From Candidatus Methanoperedens sp. (GTDB lineage: Archaea > Halobacteriota > Methanosarcinia > Methanosarcinales > Methanoperedenaceae): DNA of 64,000 nucleotides. A program made the position numbers and the translations under genes. This document shows positions 53,271-60,991 of this stretch, one piece after another; within the stretch, counting starts at the first letter, position 1, and every line of letters begins with the position of its first letter. The stretch lies in NCBI GenBank assembly GCA_028715885.1, contig JAQUQX010000006.1, positions 1-64,000 on the forward strand, written 5' to 3'. The notes under the pieces were generated by a model, which was not told the origin of the DNA, did not search any database, and worked only from the letters and a program-made list of their open reading frames with translations.

Positions 53271-53312
53271 ATATAGCCCCTGATAAGCGGATTATCTGAA
53301 ATATCTTTCGTA

Positions 53313-54074
53313 TTACTTATTTTTCAAAATATCCTCAAGATTCCAGAGAAGGCTCAGGTCAACGTCCGCATAGCTGTTTTTTCCGACTTCAAAGGGATTG
53401 TCCATATCTTTTATCAGCATTATCAGACCGATAAGCAGGGAAGACGTTGCGCCAATCAATGCCAGCCCTTCATAAAAGGGCTCTGTCTTTACAAACAGCA
53501 GCACCAGCAAAACAGCAACGACCGCCAGTTCCGCAATACCGTAGGCTGCGGGAATAAATGTCGTTTCAGCTATGGTTTTTATCCGGTTTGAAATCTTATC
53601 GATATTAATTAACTCGGTGCGCAGTTTTACAATGAATTGCGGAGGTGTACCCTTTTCCACAAGACGATTAATATCCCCGTCTATTGCATCCATGGCAGAA
53701 TTTAAATCCTCCAATTCCCATGAATTCTTCCTGAAATTTGAATTAATTACATGCAAAAGTCCTATGATATGTGAGCGCAAGTCAGCCGCGATTTTCTCGT
53801 CATTAACGTGTATAATACCGCTGTCCTTGTAAAGGGCTTTGAGGGATGCAGCCAGTTCTCCGGGTATCTTTTCGCTCTCCTTGTAATCGGTAAGCGTGCC
53901 AGTAAAAATAATGGCTATTGTAAAAATTACCCCTCCTACAAGGGCGGTAATCAGCGGGCTGGCGGTAGCCACGTCAAGGTTATAAAAGTTGATTATTCCT
54001 TTTATTATAAGCAGTATGGATACGATGACCAGCACTTTTAATGCCAGCCCCCATTTTTTCATGAACTTATTCAT
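53313..54074 (-). CDS. Hypothetical membrane protein, possibly bestrophin-like (DUF4239)
   Basis: 253 residues from ATG 54074 (frame open to 54092). Two N-terminal membrane helices (LKVLVIVSILLIIKGIINFY; SPLITALVGGVIFTIAIIFT), a helical soluble section of about 100 residues (RSHIIGLLHVINSNFRKNSW), and two C-terminal helices (AAYGIAELAVVAVLLVLLFV; GLALIGATSSLLIGLIMLIK) followed by DMDNPFEVG. The pairing and the DxDNPF end recall DUF4239/bestrophin-like anion channels, with low certainty. Divergent from the FKBP gene. Confidence 0.6.
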   Translation of the reverse strand: MNKFMKKWGLALKVLVIVSILLIIKGIINFYNLDVATASPLITALVGGVIFTIAIIFTGTLTDYKESEKIPGELAASLKALYKDSGIIHVNDEKIAADLRSHIIGLLHVINSNFRKNSWELEDLNSAMDAIDGDINRLVEKGTPPQFIVKLRTELINIDKISNRIKTIAETTFIPAAYGIAELAVVAVLLVLLFVKTEPFYEGLALIGATSSLLIGLIMLIKDMDNPFEVGKNSYADVDLSLLWNLEDILKNK

Positions 54075-54144
54075 AATCTTATCAACACACAACTTATCAC
54101 AAATTACTTATACGTTACCATCTCTCTTGAGCCCCAGTGATGCC

Positions 54145-54999
54145 ATGAGTAAATCCTTAATTCTTTTACTTGCAGTCGTGGTATTATTCAGCGGCTGCGT
54201 CGATCAAAAAAGTGTGAGTCAGAAAACGGTGAAAAACGGGGACAAGATTTCTGTTGATTATATTGGAAGCCTGCCCGATGGAAAGGTCTTTAGTACCTCC
54301 ATTGTGAAAGTTGCAGAAGAAAATAAAATCTTCAATCCGGGCAGTGGATATGAACCGCTCAACATTACTGTCGGGAAAGGCGAAGTTATTGCAGGGCTTG
54401 ATGAAGGCGTGGTAGGCATGAAAGTCGGTGAGACGAAAACTTTAACAATCCCGCCTGAAAAGGCATACGGGCAAAGCAATCCCGAGCGTATCCGTGCATA
54501 CCCGATAATACAGGTCATACCGAAAAAATTCCCCAGGGTTTTTGATATCCCTCTTGACGAGTTTGAGGCAACCTTCGGTAAGGGTCACAAGATAGAGGAT
54601 GTTGTTAATATCCCCAGGACATCTATAAACCTGACTGTCCGGAATATTACCACAAATGTATCGCTGTCTTATAATTTCAAAGTCGGTGAACAGGTTCCGT
54701 CTGGCGCTCCCTGGAATGAGACCGTAGTAAAAATTGACGAAAAGAACCTTACAGTAAATTACAGCGTTAAAAAGAATGAAGTTGTCCAGTTCAGGAATGT
54801 TCCATGGAATACCACGGTCATAGGCGTGAATAACGATAATATCACCCTGAAACACAATGCCATTCCCGATACGGTGATTTCATCCATGTTCGGTCAGACG
54901 AAGGTCAGTTTCAATGAAACGTCTATAATAATGGACCAGAACCACGAGCTTGCAGGCAAGACATTGATTTTCAAGGTGACGCTGAAATCAATCGAATAG
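54145..54999 (+). CDS. FKBP-type peptidyl-prolyl isomerase, lipoprotein form
   Basis: 284 residues from ATG 54145; the frame is open to 53989 but only this start gives a signal peptide (MSKSLILLLAVVVLFSGC, lipobox LFSGC with Cys18). An SlyD/FKBP domain follows: ISVDYIGSLPDGKVFSTSI, NITVGKGEVIAGLDEGVVGM, KVGETKTLTIPPEKAYG. The second half repeats a beta pattern (VVQFRNVPWNTTVIGVNNDN), likely an IF (insert-in-flap) or extra beta domain. It should assist folding of exported proteins. The membrane OB-fold gene begins 2 nt after its stop. Confidence 0.88.
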   Translation: MSKSLILLLAVVVLFSGCVDQKSVSQKTVKNGDKISVDYIGSLPDGKVFSTSIVKVAEENKIFNPGSGYEPLNITVGKGEVIAGLDEGVVGMKVGETKTLTIPPEKAYGQSNPERIRAYPIIQVIPKKFPRVFDIPLDEFEATFGKGHKIEDVVNIPRTSINLTVRNITTNVSLSYNFKVGEQVPSGAPWNETVVKIDEKNLTVNYSVKKNEVVQFRNVPWNTTVIGVNNDNITLKHNAIPDTVISSMFGQTKVSFNETSIIMDQNHELAGKTLIFKVTLKSIE

Positions 55000-55001
55000 C
55001 C

Positions 55002-55364
55002 ATGATGCAAAAAGAGGAAAAAGTTGTAGTAGTACTGCTCATCATGGCGGTACTCTCCCTGATTATCGGTTATTTCGGTTTTTCTTCGCAGACTCAAATT
55101 TACTCGCCGGATTCAAAGCTGGGCGAACGTGTGTATGCGGAGGGAACGATCCTCTCCAAACAGATGACCGGAAAGGGCGATAATCTAATACTGAAGCTCT
55201 CAAATCTCGATGTCAATGTGTTCATAAGAAAGGATAATGGCGCCAAGGAAGTGTATAATGCTGTGAAAACCGGGGACAGGGCAAGGATAACTGGCAAAGT
55301 TGATGTATTTAATGATAAAAGGGAAATTGTTGTCGAGAGCGCAAAGGATGTTGTCCGGCTATAA
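55002..55364 (+). CDS. Membrane-anchored OB-fold protein
   Basis: 120 residues. One N-terminal membrane helix (VVVVLLIMAVLSLIIGYFGF), then an OB-fold of the tRNA_anti type (GERVYAEGTILSKQMTGKGD, LILKLSNLDVNVFIRKDNGA, ARITGKVDVFNDKREIVVES). The shape resembles CcmE in anchor plus OB-fold but it lacks the haem-binding motif. It is coupled to the FKBP lipoprotein gene. Function unknown; extracytoplasmic location inferred. Confidence 0.7.
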   Translation: MMQKEEKVVVVLLIMAVLSLIIGYFGFSSQTQIYSPDSKLGERVYAEGTILSKQMTGKGDNLILKLSNLDVNVFIRKDNGAKEVYNAVKTGDRARITGKVDVFNDKREIVVESAKDVVRL

Positions 55365-55404
55365 CCCCACATATTTTTATCCTTCGAATTCATAATTGAT
55401 AGTC

Positions 55405-56358
55405 ATGGTAATCAAAACCGAAGGTCTCACCAAAAAATACGGAAAACTAACGGCAGTAGATGGTTTAAATCTTGAGGTAAATGAAGGCGAGATTTTCGGG
55501 CTTCTCGGTCCAAACGGCGCGGGCAAGACCACCCTTATTTCAATGCTCTGCACTATTTTAAAACCCACGTCGGGCAGGGCATGGGTGAATGGTTTTGATG
55601 TTTTGAAGGAACCCGGAATGGTCAGGAAATCCATCGGCATCGTATTCCAGCAGCCAAGCGTTGATGACCTTCTTACAGGGCGGGAAAACCTTGCCATGCA
55701 CAATCTTCTTTTCGGGGTGCCGCGGGAACTCAGGAAGCAGCGCATTGATGAAGTACTGTCTATTGTGAATCTGGAAAAGCGCGCGGACGACCTTGTCAAT
55801 ACCTATTCAGGCGGTATGCGCCGGCGCCTTGAACTGGCGCGCGGTATAATGCATCATCCCAAGATACTTTTCCTGGACGAACCCACACTCGGTCTTGACC
55901 CGCAGACCAGGGAACATATCTGGGAATATATCCAGGAGCTTGCAGAAAAGGAATGCATGACGGTCATGCTCACAACGCATTATATGGAAGAAGCTGAACA
56001 GTTATGCGACAGGGTTGCAATAATCGATTATGGGAAAATAGTGATTCTTGATTCGCCGCAAACTCTTAAAAACAATATAGTCGGTGATGTGGTTAAACTG
56101 AAACAGCAGAGTCCGGACATCGATTCATTAAGAAAGCTTGATTATGTTAAAAATGTGCAGGAAAAAGACGGTTTGCTATATCTTTCGATAAAAGATGCAA
56201 GTAAACATCTCCAGGACCTTCTCGCACACACCGGCACAATAGATTTTGTGGAAGTGAGAAGCGGGACGCTCAACGACGTTTTCATTCACTATACAGGGCG
56301 CGAGATTCGCGAGGCTGAAGCTGAAGGCGGTTTCTGGGAAAGGATGATGAAAAGATGA
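55405..56358 (+). CDS. ABC-2 transporter ATP-binding protein, DrrA-like
   Basis: 317 residues from ATG 55405 (ATG 55396 also in frame). Walker A GPNGAGKTTLISML, Q-loop IVFQQPSVDD, signature YSGGMRRRLELARG, Walker B ILFLDEPTLGLDPQTR and H-loop MLTTHYMEEAEQLCD. The C-terminal 90 residues match the daunorubicin-resistance (DrrA) family extension. It pairs with the permease that overlaps it by 4 nt. Likely a lipid or small-molecule exporter; substrate unknown. Confidence 0.92.
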   Translation: MVIKTEGLTKKYGKLTAVDGLNLEVNEGEIFGLLGPNGAGKTTLISMLCTILKPTSGRAWVNGFDVLKEPGMVRKSIGIVFQQPSVDDLLTGRENLAMHNLLFGVPRELRKQRIDEVLSIVNLEKRADDLVNTYSGGMRRRLELARGIMHHPKILFLDEPTLGLDPQTREHIWEYIQELAEKECMTVMLTTHYMEEAEQLCDRVAIIDYGKIVILDSPQTLKNNIVGDVVKLKQQSPDIDSLRKLDYVKNVQEKDGLLYLSIKDASKHLQDLLAHTGTIDFVEVRSGTLNDVFIHYTGREIREAEAEGGFWERMMKR

Positions 56359-57113
56359 ACGAGATTATGAATGAGATAGAAGGCATCTATGCAGTATGGC
56401 TTCGAGAGGCTAAAATATATGTGCGAGAGAAGGAACGCCTCATTTCGTCTGTAATCTCACCGCTTCTCTGGATATTCGGTTTTGGGGCAGGTGTCGGCTC
56501 GACTGTCAATGATATTAGCGGTTATTCTTACCAGGTTTTTATTTATCCGGGGATAACGGTAATGGCTGTCCTTTTCACATCCCTTTTCTACGGGATATAC
56601 ATTATCTGGGACAGGAAACTTGATTTCTTAAAAGAAGTCCTGGTTGCGCCTGTATCCAGAGCGAGCGTATTCGCAGGAAAAGTGCTCGGCGGCGTCACTG
56701 ATGCGATGATGCAGGTGATTTTTCTTCTTATTATAGGTCTTTTTATAAATGTTCCGCTGACGCTGCCCGTTGCCGTTGCGGCTTTTTTGATGCTTCTCTT
56801 AATCTCGATTGCGATGGTAAGTATCGGGCTTGTGATAGGCGCAAACCTGCAGAGCCCTGAAGGATTTAGCCTTGTGATTAATTTTGTCATGTGGCCTATG
56901 TTTTTCTTTAGCGGCGCGCTTTTTCCGGTCAGCAATCTCCCGGCATGGCTTGCCGGTATCACCGCTTTAAATCCGTTGACTTACGGTGTGGATGCGCTCC
57001 GCGGCATTATTCTTGGTATAAACCATTTCCCGATTTACCTCGATGCCGCGCTAATGCTTCTTTTCGCCCTGGTAGCGATGGGAGCAGGCATATTGAGTTT
57101 CAGGAGAATGTGA
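56355..57113 (+). CDS. ABC-2 transporter permease, DrrB-like
   Basis: 252 residues with six membrane segments. The family motif region (VNFVMWPMFFFSGALFPVSN, LPAWLAGITALNPLTYGVDA) is the ABC-2 signature. Its start overlaps the ATPase gene by 4 nt and cysS begins 1 nt after its stop, so the transporter and cysteinyl-tRNA synthetase form one transcript. Confidence 0.9.
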   Translation: MNEIMNEIEGIYAVWLREAKIYVREKERLISSVISPLLWIFGFGAGVGSTVNDISGYSYQVFIYPGITVMAVLFTSLFYGIYIIWDRKLDFLKEVLVAPVSRASVFAGKVLGGVTDAMMQVIFLLIIGLFINVPLTLPVAVAAFLMLLLISIAMVSIGLVIGANLQSPEGFSLVINFVMWPMFFFSGALFPVSNLPAWLAGITALNPLTYGVDALRGIILGINHFPIYLDAALMLLFALVAMGAGILSFRRM

Positions 57114-57114
57114 T

Positions 57115-58323
57115 ATGCTCAGGCTTTTTAATACACTCACACAGGAAAAGGAAATTTTTGAGCCTCTTGGCGATGTGGTGGGGATTTACACATGCGGCCC
57201 TTCAGTATACCAGTACGCCCATATCGGTAATTTCAGGACTTTCATTTTCGAGGATGTGCTTGTCAGGTACATGCGGTTCAAAGGCTATAAGGTAAAAAGG
57301 GTTATGAACATAACAGATATCGAGGATAAAGCCATAGAAACTGCAAAAACGGAAGGGAAGACGCTTCGGGATTTGACCGAATATTATTCAGGGGTATTTT
57401 TTGAGGATATGAAAACGTTGGCTCTCCTTGATGCTGATGTTTTCCCGAAAGCGACAGGGCATGTGCCTGAGATAGTCAAAATAATAAAAAAAATGATGGA
57501 AAGAGGTTTTGCGTATCGCGGTAAAGACGGCTCGATTTATTACGATGTATCGAAATTTGGGGATTACGGGAAGCTTTCGCATTTAAAACTGCATGCCGGG
57601 AAAAAGAAAATAAAACGCGATGAATGGGGAGAGGATACCTCCATAATCTCTGATTTTGCCCTCTGGAAATCGTATGAAAAAGAAGACGGCGAGGTGTTCT
57701 GGGAAACCGAGCTGGGAAAAGGTCGCCCCGGCTGGCATATAGAGTGCTCAGCCATGAGCTCAAAGCATCTCGGAAAAAGGTTTGATATCCACATTGGAGG
57801 AGTGGATAATATTTTCCCGCACCATGAGAACGTGATTGCCCAGAATTTCGGTGCATTTGGCGAGAACCCGTCAAGATACTGGCTTCACTGCAGGCATCTT
57901 ATGATTGACGGCAGGAAGATGTCAAAATCGGCGGGCAATTTCTATACCCTGCACGACCTTACCGGGAAAGGATACAAGCCCATGGCGATAAAGTACCTCT
58001 TACTTTCAATGAGTTACAGGAAACGACTTAATTTCACATTTGGTGAGCTTGAGGAATCGAGTAGAAAAATTGAGAAGCTCCGCCTCGTCATTGAACGTTT
58101 AAAGAAAACAAATGGTGAGGATGATGCCGAAAAAATTGTCATGAAAGCCATGAAAAAATTTGAGCTTGCGATGGATGATAACCTGAATACAGGAAAAGCG
58201 TTAAAAATAATGGAAGAGTTTGCGGATGAAGTTAGCCAGATTGAACCAAACAAAGTATCTGTTGAGAAAATTCTTGAAACTTTCAGGAGCTTTGATTCAA
58301 TACTCGGATTGGGATTATTCTGA
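57115..58323 (+). CDS. cysS: Cysteinyl-tRNA synthetase, short form
   Basis: 402 residues against the usual 460 or so. The Rossmann core is complete: zinc ligands CGPSVY and HIECSAM with HHENVIAQ, HIGH-equivalent YAHIGNF, GGVDNIFPHHENV, and KMSKS in DGRKMSKSAGNFYTLHD. The chain stops at FDSILGLGLF, the point where full-length enzymes add the last anticodon-binding subdomain. The mixed archaeal pattern suggests a naturally shortened enzyme. Co-transcribed with the ABC exporter. Confidence 0.94.
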   Translation: MLRLFNTLTQEKEIFEPLGDVVGIYTCGPSVYQYAHIGNFRTFIFEDVLVRYMRFKGYKVKRVMNITDIEDKAIETAKTEGKTLRDLTEYYSGVFFEDMKTLALLDADVFPKATGHVPEIVKIIKKMMERGFAYRGKDGSIYYDVSKFGDYGKLSHLKLHAGKKKIKRDEWGEDTSIISDFALWKSYEKEDGEVFWETELGKGRPGWHIECSAMSSKHLGKRFDIHIGGVDNIFPHHENVIAQNFGAFGENPSRYWLHCRHLMIDGRKMSKSAGNFYTLHDLTGKGYKPMAIKYLLLSMSYRKRLNFTFGELEESSRKIEKLRLVIERLKKTNGEDDAEKIVMKAMKKFELAMDDNLNTGKALKIMEEFADEVSQIEPNKVSVEKILETFRSFDSILGLGLF

Positions 58324-58582
58324 GTGAGAGAGATATTCTGAGCTACAGCGCAACTGACAAAGGAAGAAGGGAGAGAATAATGGAATACACTATCGCTATA
58401 TCTAAATAATCTTTATTTTTTTGCGGTTACAGATGGATTGGGATGTTATGTAGCAGAGATGGATTAAGGGAAAAGTTATTATATCCTCGAAATGTTTACA
58501 AGAATCTGGTATAAACTGCTAAACCTGTAAAGTAGAGATATAATATCATGGTTGTGGTGCGAAGAGAGATGGATGATGGAAT

Positions 58583-59470
58583 ATGATGGAAAGCTTCGGT
58601 ATTAATGCTGATGCATGGCTGGTTATTTTAACAGTAATACTCGTTATTTTAACAGCAATCATAGTGGTAAGGCAGGAAGAAAAGACTCTAAAAAATACGA
58701 TGCGTCTGCTGAATATATTTACAGTCAAAGTAGTGCATACAATGAAACAGACATGGACAATGGTACTGTTTTTGTTGGGTGCATTACTACTACTGGGATA
58801 CTTCGCGCTGGCGCCGAGTACGAATAATATACCTGAAACTGAAACAACAACATCCATGCCAGTACCAACATCTACTCCATCATTGACGCCCTTGCATCTG
58901 GCAATACCTGAAAAGAATACATCACAAAATATAACACATCGGCCCAGTATTGTGATAGATGGTAATCTATCGGATTGGGCTGGATTTGAGCCTATAATGA
59001 CCGATCCTGAAGGAGATAGCAGTGCTAATGTACAGGGCTCGGATCTGAAATCATTGTATGCCTTTAAGGACAACGACAGTCTCTATTTGATGTTGGAACT
59101 CTATAATAATCCCAAAGGTTCGAGAGAAATAGTTGGTTATGCTTTTGAAATAGCCAATAATGTTGATTCTCTGTTTATTAAATGGGATTACGAGATTGGA
59201 GCTAGTGCACAGGGAGATAACTGGCTATGGAACCTTACAACATATGATACGCGTATTAATCACAAAAATCAGACCCCCTATGGTTTAATTAGCCATGTAG
59301 CTGGTGTTGAAGCGGTGGGTAAAGGAGTGTTTGAAATGAAGGTACCGCTTTATGCAATAGGACAACCAAAAAATATGATTATACGCGCCCGAACACAACC
59401 TCTAGGTAAGGAATGGATATATGATGATATGGCTGTTGCAAAATTCGTACCAAAACAATATATTGACTGA
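58583..59470 (+). CDS. Hypothetical membrane-anchored protein with CBM9/DOMON-like domain
   Basis: 295 residues from ATG 58583. Two membrane helices (WLVILTVILVILTAIIVV; TMVLFLLGALLLLGYFALAP), a Thr/Pro-rich linker (TTSMPVPTSTPSLTPL), and a beta-rich C-terminal domain: IVIDGNLSDWAGFEPIMTDP, GSDLKSLYAFKDNDSLYLML, MKVPLYAIGQPKNMIIRART. The GNLSDW and DDSLYL pattern is that of CBM9/DOMON-like sandwiches. It stands alone in a region of low similarity to housekeeping genes. Function unknown. Confidence 0.7.
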   Translation: MMESFGINADAWLVILTVILVILTAIIVVRQEEKTLKNTMRLLNIFTVKVVHTMKQTWTMVLFLLGALLLLGYFALAPSTNNIPETETTTSMPVPTSTPSLTPLHLAIPEKNTSQNITHRPSIVIDGNLSDWAGFEPIMTDPEGDSSANVQGSDLKSLYAFKDNDSLYLMLELYNNPKGSREIVGYAFEIANNVDSLFIKWDYEIGASAQGDNWLWNLTTYDTRINHKNQTPYGLISHVAGVEAVGKGVFEMKVPLYAIGQPKNMIIRARTQPLGKEWIYDDMAVAKFVPKQYID

Positions 59471-59484
59471 AAATCTAAGCTTGT

Positions 59485-59823
59485 TCACATCCTCTTAATC
59501 TGCATCTCTCTCTTCTTGGGCTGCAACTGGAGAAGCAGCGCCTTGAGTCTGGCATCGTCTATCTTCGCCTGAATCCGCCCGCTCTGCGCAAGAGCAACAA
59601 GCTGCGCTTCCACGCTCGCTACAAGTTCGGGTTTAGCCATTTTAAGGGTGCTTAACCTCTCTCTTGCTTCAGGCGTAAGTACGTGCCGCAAGACCGACTG
59701 CTTCTTTGCTTCATACTCGGCGCGAGCCTGCTCCTGTTGCGCCGCCTGTGCCTGTCCAGCATACTGCTGTTGCTGCAATTGCTCAAGCTTGCGCCTTTTT
59801 ATCTCTTCAAGATCCTCGTCCAT
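59485..59823 (-). CDS. PDCD5/TFAR19-family DNA-binding protein
   Basis: 112 residues. An acidic start, a Gln/Ala-rich helix (KLEQLQQQQYAGQAQAAQQE), and the three-helix core LRHVLTPEARERLSTLKMAK with VEAQLVALAQSGRIQAKIDD. Archaeal members bind DNA in vitro. It is the last gene of the minus-strand operon and lies 11 nt downstream of rps19e. In many euryarchaea rpl39e, rpl31e and eif6 come next, but here they are absent. Confidence 0.93.
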   Translation of the reverse strand: MDEDLEEIKRRKLEQLQQQQYAGQAQAAQQEQARAEYEAKKQSVLRHVLTPEARERLSTLKMAKPELVASVEAQLVALAQSGRIQAKIDDARLKALLLQLQPKKREMQIKRM

Positions 59824-59834
59824 ATCTTAATAGT

Positions 59835-60284
59835 CTAGTATTTAGCAATAGCGGGATTGGATTTTGCCAGCTCAGATTTAACTTCGTTTGCGGCATTATC
59901 CAGAAACGATTGCCCTGCGGGTGAGACTGACCTGCCGGTTTTTTGGGCTTTAACAAAACCTGCTTTCTCGAGCTGTTGCAATGCTTCTCTCGCGACTGAA
60001 CCGCTTCCTTTCGAAAAGTGTACAGCCGTTACACCGTTCCTGTGCCGTCCGCCGTAGAAACTTCGCAGGCGTGAAACGCCAACCGGTCCGTCGATGTAAA
60101 TGCGTCTCAGTATGGAAGCGCATCTTACGAACCACCAGTCGGGATTATCCGGCGAAAGCTCTTTATTAGCGCCTGTTTTGGCAAAACGTGCCCACTCAGG
60201 GGGCATGACTTTCTGGTCATTTTTTAATTTCTGCGCCACGCTGTTTATGAGCATCTCCGCGGGCACATCATATACTGTTGTCAA
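59835..60284 (-). CDS. rps19e: 30S ribosomal protein S19e
   Basis: 149 residues: MTTVYDVPAEMLINSVAQKL, NPDWWFVRCASILRRIYIDG, PVGVSRLRSFYGGRHRNGVT, and EKAGFVKAQKTGRSVSPAGQ. It is a winged-helix-like protein of the small-subunit head. A large palindrome (60305-60330) precedes it in the leader. Confidence 0.97.
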   Translation of the reverse strand: MTTVYDVPAEMLINSVAQKLKNDQKVMPPEWARFAKTGANKELSPDNPDWWFVRCASILRRIYIDGPVGVSRLRSFYGGRHRNGVTAVHFSKGSGSVAREALQQLEKAGFVKAQKTGRSVSPAGQSFLDNAANEVKSELAKSNPAIAKY

Positions 60285-60304
60285 TGTTTGTCCTCCGTAA
60301 AATT

Positions 60305-60350
60305 AGACCCCTGAATTAATTCAGGGGTCTTTCATGAGTTTCAGGGGTCT
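60305..60350 (-). promoter_or_regulatory. Palindrome plus direct repeat in the yhbY-rps19e spacer
   Basis: AGACCCCTGAATT and its exact complement form a 26-bp perfect palindrome (60305-60330). A further copy of TCAGGGGTCT lies at 60341-60350 on the plus strand, so on the transcript AGACCCCTGA occurs twice, and either copy could pair with the single downstream TCAGGGGTCT. The start codon of rps19e is 21 nt beyond. Mutually exclusive stems of this kind suggest an attenuator or autoregulatory site; a terminator for yhbY is the alternative. Confidence 0.55.
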
Positions 60351-60371
60351 GTAGTATTTGTCGGATAGTAT

Positions 60372-60626
60372 TTACCCTTTTCGGCGAAATACACCGGTAT
60401 TTCCTCTGATTTCAATGAGATCGGAATCTGTCATGTTTGCCAGTTTTTCTGCCAGTTCTTTTTTTCCCACTTCAATAAAAGCGGTTTTAAGAAATTTCAC
60501 TTTTACCATCTTTTTGTTTTTTAATTGGGTTTTCAACTCTTCTACCACAGGCTCCATACCGGATTTACCCACATGTATGGTTGCATCCAGAAAAGTAGCT
60601 TCCGCCCTGTTTTTTTGTTTATTCAT
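60372..60626 (-). CDS. yhbY: YhbY/CRM-domain RNA-binding protein
   Basis: 84 residues. The CRM fold: ATIHVGKSGMEPVVEELKTQ, LKNKKMVKVKFLKTAF, and the terminal IEIRGNTGVFRRK with the GxxG loop in VGKSG. YhbY associates with pre-large-subunit ribosomes. Its ATG overlaps the roadblock gene stop by 4 nt, coupling a ribosome-assembly protein to the KaiC/GTPase/roadblock genes. Confidence 0.9.
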   Translation of the reverse strand: MNKQKNRAEATFLDATIHVGKSGMEPVVEELKTQLKNKKMVKVKFLKTAFIEVGKKELAEKLANMTDSDLIEIRGNTGVFRRKG

Positions 60627-60991
60627 GTTAAAATGTCTTTGAGCTTTTTTGCTGATTTTTCAAGTTCCAGCAGGATTAAACCCAGCCCGGCGTTCGGAGC
60701 TGCAAGGACAATCAGAAGCGCTTTAGAACCTGCGCCAACAACGACTAATTTTCCATGTTCCGATTCTACAATAACCCGGTTAGGTACGCCCTTTTCTGCT
60801 TGTGTAATAGCGGTCTCTGCAGCCCCCAGCATTGTAGCGGACATTGCCGACAGGGAATCCATAAGTTGCTCTTTTTCCATAGTGGCGCGGATAAGCAACC
60901 CATCACGACTTGCAGCTATACAAGCTTCTACCCCTCCGATATTCTTCAAATCTGCCAGCAGTTTATCCACCAATTCAATAGTATCAGACAT
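60623..60991 (-). CDS. Roadblock/LC7-domain protein
   Basis: 122 residues: LVDKLLADLKNIGGVEACIA, ASRDGLLIRATMEKEQLMDS, ETAITQAEKGVPNRVIVESE, KLVVVGAGSKALLIVLAAPN. This is the roadblock (MglB/Ragulator-type) fold, which binds small GTPases as scaffold, GAP or GEF. Its start codon overlaps the GTPase gene stop by 1 nt, so partnership with that GTPase is likely. Helical C-terminus (LILLELEKSAKKLKDIL) may dimerise. Confidence 0.9.
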   Translation of the reverse strand: MSDTIELVDKLLADLKNIGGVEACIAASRDGLLIRATMEKEQLMDSLSAMSATMLGAAETAITQAEKGVPNRVIVESEHGKLVVVGAGSKALLIVLAAPNAGLGLILLELEKSAKKLKDILT

